From assembly GCF_011022235.1 (NCBI RefSeq), contig NZ_JAAIYP010000038.1, positions 1 to 64,000 of the forward strand: a stretch of 64,000 nucleotides of DNA. Direction: 5' to 3'. This DNA is from Magnetospirillum aberrantis SpK (GTDB lineage Bacteria > Pseudomonadota > Alphaproteobacteria > Rhodospirillales > Magnetospirillaceae). Of this stretch, positions 41,977 through 49,048 are shown piece by piece. Below the pieces are notes generated by a model, which was given only the letters and a program-made list of their open reading frames with translations, ran no database searches and was not told the origin of the DNA. How positions within the stretch are numbered: the stretch's first letter is position 1; each line of letters starts with the position of its first letter. Position numbers and translations under genes: made by a program.

Positions 41977-42225
41977 ATGACCAAGCCCCTGACCAGTCCG
42001 GTCGCATTGATGGTCAAATCCTCGGCCGTCATCGGCATCGCCGGATCGTCTACCATCAGTCAGTTCTGCACCCGCCACAACGTCGGCCGCACCACGTACT
42101 TCAAGCTGCGCAAGGATGGGCACGGCCCCACGGAACTGCGCTACGGTCGCCTCGTTCGCATCACGGCGGAAGCCGAACGCGAATGGATGGACCGCATGCA
42201 GACGCCGACGATGGAGGTGCTGTGA
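41977..42225 (+). CDS. AlpA/excisionase-like small DNA-binding protein
   Basis: The 82-residue product has a winged-helix MerR/AlpA-like pattern: ISQFCTRHNVGRTTYFKLRK as the helix-turn-helix, followed by a short wing (LRYGRLVRITAEAEREWMDRM). Proteins of this kind act as excisionases or as regulators of integrated elements. The start at 41977 is preceded by GAAGGAAA. Its stop overlaps the next start (TGATG), indicating coupling. Confidence 0.7.
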   Translation: MTKPLTSPVALMVKSSAVIGIAGSSTISQFCTRHNVGRTTYFKLRKDGHGPTELRYGRLVRITAEAEREWMDRMQTPTMEVL

Positions 42226-42938
42226 TGAACATGCAGCCCGCGTCCTCCACCCCGCCCTGGCTTTCTCTGGCCTCGGACGTCTTGCGTCCTCAATGGATGT
42301 ATCGGGAACATCCGCAACTCCAGGAAATCCAGAACGATCTGGACGGCCGCGTCTCCCTGTCTGTCCAGGGCAGCTTGGAGCGTTGCATTTCCCGCTTTGC
42401 CAACAATGTGTGTCGTCTCGCGGGAGATGGTCCGGTCTACAGTGGCTGGATCACGCCCTATCATCCTTATCGCTTTCCGGAACTGACCCAGACGACGTTC
42501 CTGCGCCTTCGCAAGCAGGTCAATCCTCATTTGGCCCGCCTGATGGTCCTCCCTGGCGTCAAAGGGGTGGCGGGACATTTCTTGCCCCATTACCTGTCCT
42601 GCTACGACGCTTGGCTCTGTCTGGCGCATATCGTGATCTTCGGCAATGCGGTCTTGGAAGATTTGTCCCAAGCTGTTTCTGCCCGGACAAGCAGTCGGTT
42701 GAAGGTTCAGCATCCCAATTCTTATGGGTTCGAGACTGACACTCGTTTCCCGAGGGGGCACATTTCCGGCTCTTGCTCAGCGCGTTGGGCGTCTCTTCAC
42801 CTTCGTTACCATGTGGATCAGTCGGCTGCCGACCCGACCCAGTTGGGTCGCTTCGTAGCGGGCCTTCGCGAAAGCGACCTTCTGATCCTGCGCGGCATCC
42901 ACCAGATGCCGGGCGGTCGTCTGGCGTTCAAGAACTGA
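42225..42938 (+). CDS. Unknown protein of the accessory operon
   Basis: This 237-residue protein has no recognised domain. It is soluble and contains several aromatic and His/Cys residues (FLPHYLSCYDAWLCLAHI). The ATG at 42225 overlaps the preceding stop by one base. Function unknown; it is probably specific to this class of element. Confidence 0.6.
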   Translation: MNMQPASSTPPWLSLASDVLRPQWMYREHPQLQEIQNDLDGRVSLSVQGSLERCISRFANNVCRLAGDGPVYSGWITPYHPYRFPELTQTTFLRLRKQVNPHLARLMVLPGVKGVAGHFLPHYLSCYDAWLCLAHIVIFGNAVLEDLSQAVSARTSSRLKVQHPNSYGFETDTRFPRGHISGSCSARWASLHLRYHVDQSAADPTQLGRFVAGLRESDLLILRGIHQMPGGRLAFKN

Positions 42939-42996
42939 CATGACGGCGGGGGCACCGCGCCCCGCCCATCCCCACCATCAGCATCTGGAGACTGTC

Positions 42997-43710
42997 ATGA
43001 CCCATCATGACCGTGACGGGGGCGGCTTGCCCCCTGAGAGCGACCGCGAAAGGCGGCGCCTGAAGCGTTTGGCCGAGCAAATGTCCGAGGTAGAACAGGA
43101 CGCCGACGCCGTTCTCAATGCCTGCCACAAGACTCGTCAAAACGCCCGGAAGGCAGAAAAGCTGTTCCGGGCCGGTGTCTACGACAATCTGGTCAATGTC
43201 TTTCGTCTGCTCTGCCTGGCTCAGATCAATCCGGCAATTTGCAAGGAGGCCAATCGACGTGCGAAGCGTTTGGGCATCCGCCGGACGAAGGCCACCTCGA
43301 CGGCGCTGTTCTTCGTCAAGGTGTTCAGCCACAAGGCCATCAACCCCGGCACAGCGGACCTGTACGCTGCTGCGTTGCGTGGCGCGGCCCTGCTTTCCAT
43401 CCCGCCCGACAAGCTGCTTGCGAGGCTGAAGGAGAAGGGCGGCATAACCGCCCTGGCCAAGTATTTCCGCGAAAGCACTCGCCCTCAACCCGCAGAGGAA
43501 AGTCCCCCGGAGGATATGGGCGGGTTCAAGCCGGTCGATCCCCTGCTGACGCTCTTCTGGACGAAAAGCGCCCAGAAGGTCTGGCGGAAGGCCGCCAGGA
43601 AGCAGCTTCGGGTCAAGCTGACCGTCATCCCCGACGAGAATGGTGGTGGCCGCATCCTCAAGGCCCGCCTGCATTCCAGCCGAAAGGAGCGGGCCGATGA
43701 ACAGCGATGA
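42997..43710 (+). CDS. Unknown basic helical protein of the accessory operon
   Basis: The 237-residue product is strongly helical and basic, with an N-terminal Arg/Lys/Glu-rich segment (ERRRLKRLAEQMSEVEQDADAV) and a C-terminal basic stretch (KVWRKAARKQLRVKLTV). No family is recognised; a nucleic-acid-binding role is possible from the charge. ATG 42997 follows a CTGGAG site. It overlaps the next gene by 14 bp. Confidence 0.6.
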   Translation: MTHHDRDGGGLPPESDRERRRLKRLAEQMSEVEQDADAVLNACHKTRQNARKAEKLFRAGVYDNLVNVFRLLCLAQINPAICKEANRRAKRLGIRRTKATSTALFFVKVFSHKAINPGTADLYAAALRGAALLSIPPDKLLARLKEKGGITALAKYFRESTRPQPAEESPPEDMGGFKPVDPLLTLFWTKSAQKVWRKAARKQLRVKLTVIPDENGGGRILKARLHSSRKERADEQR

Positions 43711-44569
43711 GCTACGCCATCACCTTCGTCCCCGGCTTGGCGGCCCCCTGCCCAAGGATCGCCGGCTGGATCACTCCGCCGTTGCCGACTTACCCCTCCG
43801 GTACCGGCGGGCCTACCAGCGGGTGGAACGCGGCATCCTGCACGCCTGCATGGCCAAGGGTGCCGCACCCCAATGGCAGGCTCTGGCCTTGAAGGTGGCC
43901 AGTTGCACGCCCCGCCGACCGTGCAGGGAGACCGCGATCTGCTGGTGGTGCAAGACCAGGATGGGGTTGGCGGAGGCCGAGGCGATGATCGACCATTTCC
44001 CATCCTCTACCCGCCGAAAGACGATCAGCGTCATCACCATCATCCTGGCCGTCGTTCCCCTCGACGAGGTGGACGAGGCCCGCAGCAAAATCAAAGCCTT
44101 CCGCCGCTACTGGCGGCGCCTGTGCCGGGCCTGGCCCGGTTGCCGATGGCGCGGCCGGGTGGAACTGGACCTGCTGACCGGACACCCCAAGCAGGAACTC
44201 GGACTGTACGCCCGCAAGACCTTGCTGGTTTTTGGCTATCACCCGGAGGAAAGCGCCCCCTCCATCGGCATTCACGCCCATGTGGTCCTGCATCATCCCG
44301 GCATCAGCCGAAGCCGTGTCGCCGGGTACCTGTCGATGGTCTATTCAGCATTCCGACAGGTGATGGTCACCGGGACGAGGGAGACCCAGGAACTGCCGGA
44401 GGCGCTGGCCCGGTGCGGCAGCTATGCCGTCAAGGCCCGCCCGCCGACCTTCGCCCTGGCCGGGCGCGGTTCGCGCACCTGCCGTCCCCGGCACCCTCAA
44501 ACCATTCTTTCCCATGTCGATCTGCACCGACGTTTCCATCCCGATGATCTGCTGATCGAGGGGGAATGA
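43697..44569 (+). CDS. Putative replication-initiator-like protein with Cys4 cluster and HUH-like motif
   Basis: This 290-residue protein has four cysteines (Cys70, 76, 82, 85; CTPRRPC and CWWC) that could bind zinc, then a strand ISVITIILAVVPL, a His-hydrophobic-His motif (GIHAHVVLHH, His193/His195) and a later GSYAVKAR (Tyr243). The order Cys cluster, HUH, Tyr-xx-Lys resembles rolling-circle replication initiators of the plasmid REP type. The similarity is at motif level only. A replicase would fit an integrated plasmid or satellite; another zinc-binding protein is possible. The start at 43697 follows AAAGGAG. Confidence 0.5.
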   Translation: MNSDELRHHLRPRLGGPLPKDRRLDHSAVADLPLRYRRAYQRVERGILHACMAKGAAPQWQALALKVASCTPRRPCRETAICWWCKTRMGLAEAEAMIDHFPSSTRRKTISVITIILAVVPLDEVDEARSKIKAFRRYWRRLCRAWPGCRWRGRVELDLLTGHPKQELGLYARKTLLVFGYHPEESAPSIGIHAHVVLHHPGISRSRVAGYLSMVYSAFRQVMVTGTRETQELPEALARCGSYAVKARPPTFALAGRGSRTCRPRHPQTILSHVDLHRRFHPDDLLIEGE

Positions 44570-44647
44570 TACGGCCTTTGTCTTCGGCTGAACGCCTATG
44601 GCGGCTCTGCTGTCGCTACGCTGTACAACTGATCGTATCTTGCCGTC

Positions 44648-44685
44648 AATCAGGCCCGGAATCTGTGTTCCGGGCCTGATTTTCG
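44648..44685 (+). terminator. Rho-independent terminator of the accessory operon
   Basis: A perfect 14-bp stem (AATCAGGCCCGGAA, 44648-44661, with its complement 44668-44681) and a six-base loop are followed by TTT. It ends the five-gene run. The rest of the 303-bp gap 44570-44872 holds the recombinase promoter and no gene. Confidence 0.88.
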
Positions 44686-44807
44686 TCGTCTCCGGCTCAG
44701 AATCGATGATTCCAGTTTTTCATTAATTGAATAGTTGCACCGGATTCCGAAGCGCCAAGTCAGAGGCATGACGGCTGAGGTCCGGGCCATCGAGAATTCG
44801 CTGCAAT

Positions 44808-44836
44808 TTGACATTTGCCACACCCTATGCTACAAT
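44808..44836 (+). promoter_or_regulatory. Near-consensus sigma-70 promoter of the recombinase gene
   Basis: TTGACA (44808-44813), exactly 17 bases, then TACAAT (44831-44836). It matches the consensus at 11 of 12 positions, in an AT-rich patch of an otherwise GC-rich window. The predicted transcript would carry about 30 bases before the start at 44873. Confidence 0.8.
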
Positions 44837-44872
44837 TAATACGTGTATATTGACTATCTCAGGAGGGGGCCT

Positions 44873-45451
44873 ATGGCAGGCCGACAGGCGAAGATTCTGA
44901 CACGAACACAAGAGCGCGCGCTGCTGCGCCATGCCGCCTCGGGGCGGTATCCCGAGCGGGACCGGGTGATGGTGCTGCTGTCGATCAAGGCCGGCCTCAG
45001 GGCCGGGGAGATCGCCAAGCTGACTTGGCCCATGGTGCTGGACCCGCAGGGCCGCATCGCCGAGCGGATCGAGTTGCACGACAAGGCGGCGAAGAAATGC
45101 AGCGGGCGGACCATCCCCATGCATGCCGATTTGAAAGCCGCCCTGGTGCGGCTGCGCCGGGTGCAGGGAAGCGACGGGCCGGCGGTGATCCGTTCCGAGC
45201 GGAGCAGCGCCATGCGGCCGGGCAGCGTGGTCAACTGGTTCCGCGCCGCCTATGAGTCCTTGGGCTTCGCCGGCTGCTCGTCCCATTCCGGACGGCGCAC
45301 CTTCATCACCGCCGCCGCAAAGCTGGTGTCCAAGGCCGGCGGATCGTTGCGCGACGTCCAGCAACTGGCCGGGCACCGTTCCATCGACATGACCCAGCGC
45401 TATATCGAAGGCGACACCCAGGCCAAGCGCCGCCTGATCGCCATGTTGTAG
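44873..45451 (+). CDS. Minimal tyrosine recombinase/integrase
   Basis: The 192-residue protein consists only of the catalytic domain of a tyrosine recombinase. The conserved residues are visible: Arg43 (GLRAGEI), His138-x-x-Arg141 (HSGRRTF), His168 (GHRS) and the nucleophile Tyr177 (QRYIEG). The N-terminal core-binding domain of usual integrases is missing. The ATG at 44873 is chosen for its AGGAGGGGG site. The gene lies ahead of ArdC and the defence genes and probably mobilised this part of the island. Confidence 0.88.
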   Translation: MAGRQAKILTRTQERALLRHAASGRYPERDRVMVLLSIKAGLRAGEIAKLTWPMVLDPQGRIAERIELHDKAAKKCSGRTIPMHADLKAALVRLRRVQGSDGPAVIRSERSSAMRPGSVVNWFRAAYESLGFAGCSSHSGRRTFITAAAKLVSKAGGSLRDVQQLAGHRSIDMTQRYIEGDTQAKRRLIAML

Positions 45452-45515
45452 GGGCAGTTGCCCCCGCGCCCTCGGGCGCCGTTCATTCCCCCAACCGTTC
45501 ATTCGGAGATTACCC

Positions 45516-46502
45516 ATGACGCGACCGACTCCGTCGGCTCGCATCGCGGCCGTGTGCGTGCGCGGCCAGCGATGCAAGACCATTGCCCGCAACCCCAGAC
45601 GCCTGGACCTGGCCGAGGCCATCGTCTCCGCCCTGCTGGAGACAGCCTGGCAGCCCCTCGACGCGGTGCTGCTGCCCGCCGGCTTCCTGCGCCTACCCAC
45701 GTCCATCGCCGATCTCGACTTCACCGGCCGGGCCGAGGCGCTGGCCCGCACCCGCATCGGGCGGTCCCTGATCCGCCAGTGCCGGCGACTGGAAGCGGCC
45801 TTCCCCGGCATCCTGATGGTCACCGGTATCGACGGCGACGGAATGGACGAGGGCGACGATCAGCTGTGCGTCGCCTTCGGCGCCCGTGGCGTGGTCGGGG
45901 TGGCGCGCAAGCTGTTCCCCACCGATCACGACACCCGCAATCCTGAGCGTGCGGTGACGCCCCGGCTGGCCGATTACGATTGTCCGGGCCGCATCGTCGC
46001 CCTGCCCTCGGGCCGGCGGGCGGCTTTGTGCGCCTGTTACGACGTGTTCGGCTTCCACGAGGGGCCGGACACGCTGTCGGCCCGCACGCGGGCCATCCGC
46101 CAGATTCATGACGGCAGAAGGGTCCTGGCCGATGACCAGGATGGTTTCGCCGCCTTGCGCCGCGCCGCATTGGCCAGTTGGCAGGCGCGCTGGCGGGGCG
46201 CGGGCGTCGATCTTGCCCTGGCCGCCATCCACGGCTTCGAGCAGCCGGGCCGCGACGGCTATTGGCAGCGTCACGGCATGGCCTGCGCCGCCGCCGCGCT
46301 CGGCGGGGCCTCCGTCGGTGCCGCCCATTTCGAGGACGGCTTGCCGGACCCGAAATCCTCGACCCTGACCGCCGCCAAGGTGCCCAAGGCGCACCTGAAG
46401 GCCGGACCCTATCGCCGCGCCCATGCCCTGGCCCCCACCGCCTGGGTCACTGTCCGCAAGGGCGGACGCGAGGCCGCGCTGATCCGGCTGTTCCAGGTAT
46501 AG
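45516..46502 (+). CDS. Nitrilase-superfamily-like protein, probably degenerate
   Basis: The 328-residue product resembles carbon-nitrogen hydrolases in part: VVGVARKLFPT fits the Lys motif and RAALCACYDVF the Cys motif. The position of the catalytic Glu reads LLPAGFLRLP instead of the usual FPE, so the Glu appears lost. It may be a non-catalytic relative. The C-terminal third (from about residue 215) is outside the nitrilase core and unrecognised. It is ten bases ahead of ardC and probably in the same operon; the start follows CGGAG. Confidence 0.55.
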   Translation: MTRPTPSARIAAVCVRGQRCKTIARNPRRLDLAEAIVSALLETAWQPLDAVLLPAGFLRLPTSIADLDFTGRAEALARTRIGRSLIRQCRRLEAAFPGILMVTGIDGDGMDEGDDQLCVAFGARGVVGVARKLFPTDHDTRNPERAVTPRLADYDCPGRIVALPSGRRAALCACYDVFGFHEGPDTLSARTRAIRQIHDGRRVLADDQDGFAALRRAALASWQARWRGAGVDLALAAIHGFEQPGRDGYWQRHGMACAAAALGGASVGAAHFEDGLPDPKSSTLTAAKVPKAHLKAGPYRRAHALAPTAWVTVRKGGREAALIRLFQV

Positions 46503-46511
46503 GGGGCAGCC

Positions 46512-47393
46512 ATGAGCCGACGCGACATCCATGCCGAAATCACCGCCCGCATCATCGCCGCCCTGGAGGCCGGAACCCCACCGTGGCGCCGCCCCTGGGG
46601 CAAGGGCGGCCCTGCGCCATCGTGGCCGCGCAACGCGGTGACGGGGCGGCCCTATCGCGGGATCAACGCCCTGCTGCTGGCCTGGCACCCGCTGGCCCTG
46701 GCCGGGGGCGATCCGCGCTGGTGCACCTACAACCAGGCCCGCGACAAGGGCTGGCAGGTGCGGAAGGGCGAGAAGGGCACCGTCATCATCTTCTTCAAGC
46801 GCATCGAGATCGACGACGAGGAGTCCGACGACGATCCCCGCATCATCCCGGTGTTGAAGACCTTCGTGGTGTTCCATGCCGGCCAGATCGACGGCATGCC
46901 CCCCTGGGAGCGCCCGGCCCCGCCATCCCCCGATTGGCAGGCACCCCAGGCAGTGAAGGCGCTGCTGACCGCCAGCGGCGTCACTTTGCGCATCGGCGGG
47001 CGCGAGGCCAGCTACAGCATCGCCCGCGACCTGATCCGCCTGCCGCCCGAGGCACTCTTCCGCAGCCCGGAAGGCTGGGCCGCCACCGCGCTGCACGAAC
47101 TGGCCCACGCCACCGCGCACCCCAGCCGGCTGGACCGCGAAATATCCCGCCATTACGGCAGCCCTGCCTATGCCCTGGAGGAATTGCGGGCCGAACTGGC
47201 CTCGGCCTTCGTCTGCGCTGAGTTGGGCCTGCCTCCCGACCTGGAGCAGCACGCCAGCTACATCGACGGCTGGCTGGAGGCGCTTCGGGGCGACAAGCGG
47301 GCGGTGTTCCGCGCCGCCTCGGCGGCCCAGGGCATCGCCGACTGGATTCTCGCCCTCATCCCCAACCCCAATGCCGAAGGGAGCGTATCATGA
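46512..47393 (+). CDS. ardC: ArdC-like antirestriction protein
   Basis: ArdC proteins of plasmids and integrative elements bind single-stranded DNA and protect incoming DNA from restriction. The 293-residue product has the N-terminal ssDNA-binding domain (IIAALEAGTPPWRRPW, FRxxNA-like YRGINALLL, GWQVRKGEKGTVIIF) and the C-terminal zincin-like domain with HELAH (His195 to His199), followed by the conserved EELRAELASAF segment. It overlaps the next gene by four bases. It marks the region as horizontally acquired. Confidence 0.92.
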   Translation: MSRRDIHAEITARIIAALEAGTPPWRRPWGKGGPAPSWPRNAVTGRPYRGINALLLAWHPLALAGGDPRWCTYNQARDKGWQVRKGEKGTVIIFFKRIEIDDEESDDDPRIIPVLKTFVVFHAGQIDGMPPWERPAPPSPDWQAPQAVKALLTASGVTLRIGGREASYSIARDLIRLPPEALFRSPEGWAATALHELAHATAHPSRLDREISRHYGSPAYALEELRAELASAFVCAELGLPPDLEQHASYIDGWLEALRGDKRAVFRAASAAQGIADWILALIPNPNAEGSVS

Positions 47394-47722
47394 TCATCGA
47401 CAAAGCCGAACGCATCCGCCGCCTCAACGATTCCTTCCGCCGCAGCTTCCAGGGCGGCAAGGTCTTCCTCACCGAGGGCGTCCGCGCCCTGGGCAACGAT
47501 CAGCTCCGAGCCATTCTCCGCCAGGTCCGCACCTTCGACGCCTTCACCCCCGACAACGATCCCTACCAGGAGCATGATTTCGGCGCCTTCGACGAAGGCG
47601 GCAAACGGGTGTTCTGGAAGATCGATTATTTCGACGCGGAGATAGAGGGGGCGTCGGCTGATCCCAGCGACCCGGAGGCGACGACGCGGGTGATGACGGT
47701 GATGCTGGCGGAGGAGTGGTGA
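47390..47722 (+). CDS. DUF3768-family protein
   Basis: The 110-residue product belongs to the small family often found next to ardC on mobile elements in Alphaproteobacteria: RIRRLNDSFRRSF, HDFGAFDEGGKRVFWKIDYFD and RVMTVMLAEEW are its typical blocks. It overlaps ardC by four bases. Function unknown. Confidence 0.85.
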   Translation: MIIDKAERIRRLNDSFRRSFQGGKVFLTEGVRALGNDQLRAILRQVRTFDAFTPDNDPYQEHDFGAFDEGGKRVFWKIDYFDAEIEGASADPSDPEATTRVMTVMLAEEW

Positions 47723-47818
47723 ATGGGGCGGATATGGCACAGAAGAGCACGGAGACATGCTTGCGGATCAATCACCATCGCTCTATCCTTGCGAGCAAAG
47801 ATTGAGGGGAGGGTATCC

Positions 47819-49048
47819 GTGAAAAAGGGGGGCGTGGCCGATGCGTTCAAGCCAGAGGCCAAATTAAAGCGAAGCATCCGCCGCCATTTCACGAAGCTGG
47901 GATTCGCCAAATCTCAGGATGGCACTCTTATTCTCCCCGGTACCGGCAAGGATGTCGTGCGACGCCTTCACGCAGGTCAGCGGAATGAGAAGCTGGAAGC
48001 GGGAAAGAATTTCCTCGCACGAGCCCTGCCGAAACATCTGCAGTATTTTGCGGATGGCGCCGAAATCGATCCGTCGCGTATCCGTCTCTCGTTGAGACGG
48101 GTCAAGAGTGACACGGTGGAGGCCGACCTGTTTCGTCTGGCGACCCTCACATGGTCGGTGCCGGTCTCGGCAGGCTTCGGACGACGCATGCGCTATCTCG
48201 TCTGGGACGAGGCACACGATCGGGTCGCGGGCGTGATCGCCCTTGGAGATCCGGTGTTCAACCTGTCAGTTCGGGATAATCATATCGGTTGGACGGTTGG
48301 TGACCGTTCGTCCAGGCTCGTCAACCTTCTCGACGCCTATGTGCTTGGTGCCGTCCCGCCCTACAGCCACCTGTTAGGCGGCAAAGCCGTCGCTTGCCTT
48401 GTCCGCTCAAAGGACATATTCGACGATTTCCGGTCGACTTACGGAGATACTGTTGGAATTATTTCAAAGAAGGCAAAATCGGCAAATCTTCTGGTCGTAA
48501 CGACCACATCTTCAATGGGGAAGTCATCCGTCTACAACCGGCTCAAGCTTGACGGAACACAGTATTTTACGCCGGTCGGATACACGGTCGGGTGGGGGCA
48601 TTTTCATATTACCGACGCCCTTTTTGACGAGATGCGTGAGTATCTCCGGATGATCAGTCACCGCTATGCGGATCATCATCAGTTTGGCCAAGGACCGAAT
48701 TGGCGACTCCGGACCATTCGCGCGGCGCTTGGGGAACTCGGGATTAACGAGATGGTCTTGCGCCACGGTATTCAGCGTGAGGTGTTCATCTCCACCCTCG
48801 CCACCAACGCAGCGGAGATTTTGAAGACAGGAACCGGGACACCGGATGTTTCCGGCCTGCGGACAGCCTCGGAAATCTCGGATATGGCGCGGGAACGTTG
48901 GATGGTGCCGAGGGCCAGTCGGCGCGAAGATTATCGCGCATGGCGGAAGACGGGAATTGCCGACCTAATCCAAGGATCGACAGTCATCGCGCAAGAATCG
49001 AATGCAGCGAGTGACGCTCAGGGGTGGACCGGGAGAGATGCTGGCTGA
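47819..49048 (+). CDS. druA: Druantia protein DruA (DUF4338)
   Basis: The 409-residue product has the DUF4338 domain that defines DruA of the Druantia anti-phage system. Typical blocks are VIALGDPVFNLSVRDNHIGW, SRLVNLLDAYVLGAVPPYSHLLGGKAVA and the later NLLVVTTTSSMGKSSVYNRL and YFTPVGYTVGWGHFH. The GTG at 47819 has a good site (GAGGGGAGGG) and starts the conserved region; ATG 47723, right after the DUF3768 stop, is an alternative that adds 32 basic residues. It opens the defence operon. The biochemical role of DruA is not established. Confidence 0.85.
   Translation: MKKGGVADAFKPEAKLKRSIRRHFTKLGFAKSQDGTLILPGTGKDVVRRLHAGQRNEKLEAGKNFLARALPKHLQYFADGAEIDPSRIRLSLRRVKSDTVEADLFRLATLTWSVPVSAGFGRRMRYLVWDEAHDRVAGVIALGDPVFNLSVRDNHIGWTVGDRSSRLVNLLDAYVLGAVPPYSHLLGGKAVACLVRSKDIFDDFRSTYGDTVGIISKKAKSANLLVVTTTSSMGKSSVYNRLKLDGTQYFTPVGYTVGWGHFHITDALFDEMREYLRMISHRYADHHQFGQGPNWRLRTIRAALGELGINEMVLRHGIQREVFISTLATNAAEILKTGTGTPDVSGLRTASEISDMARERWMVPRASRREDYRAWRKTGIADLIQGSTVIAQESNAASDAQGWTGRDAG

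Noticed and set aside
44873-45451. XerC/XerD chromosome-dimer resolvase
   Set aside because: It lacks the N-terminal domain and lies next to ardC on an island, unlike Xer genes.
47819-49048. Transposase for the DruA-like gene
   Set aside because: No DDE or HUH catalytic motif and no terminal inverted repeats; the position in a DUF1998-helicase operon fits DruA.
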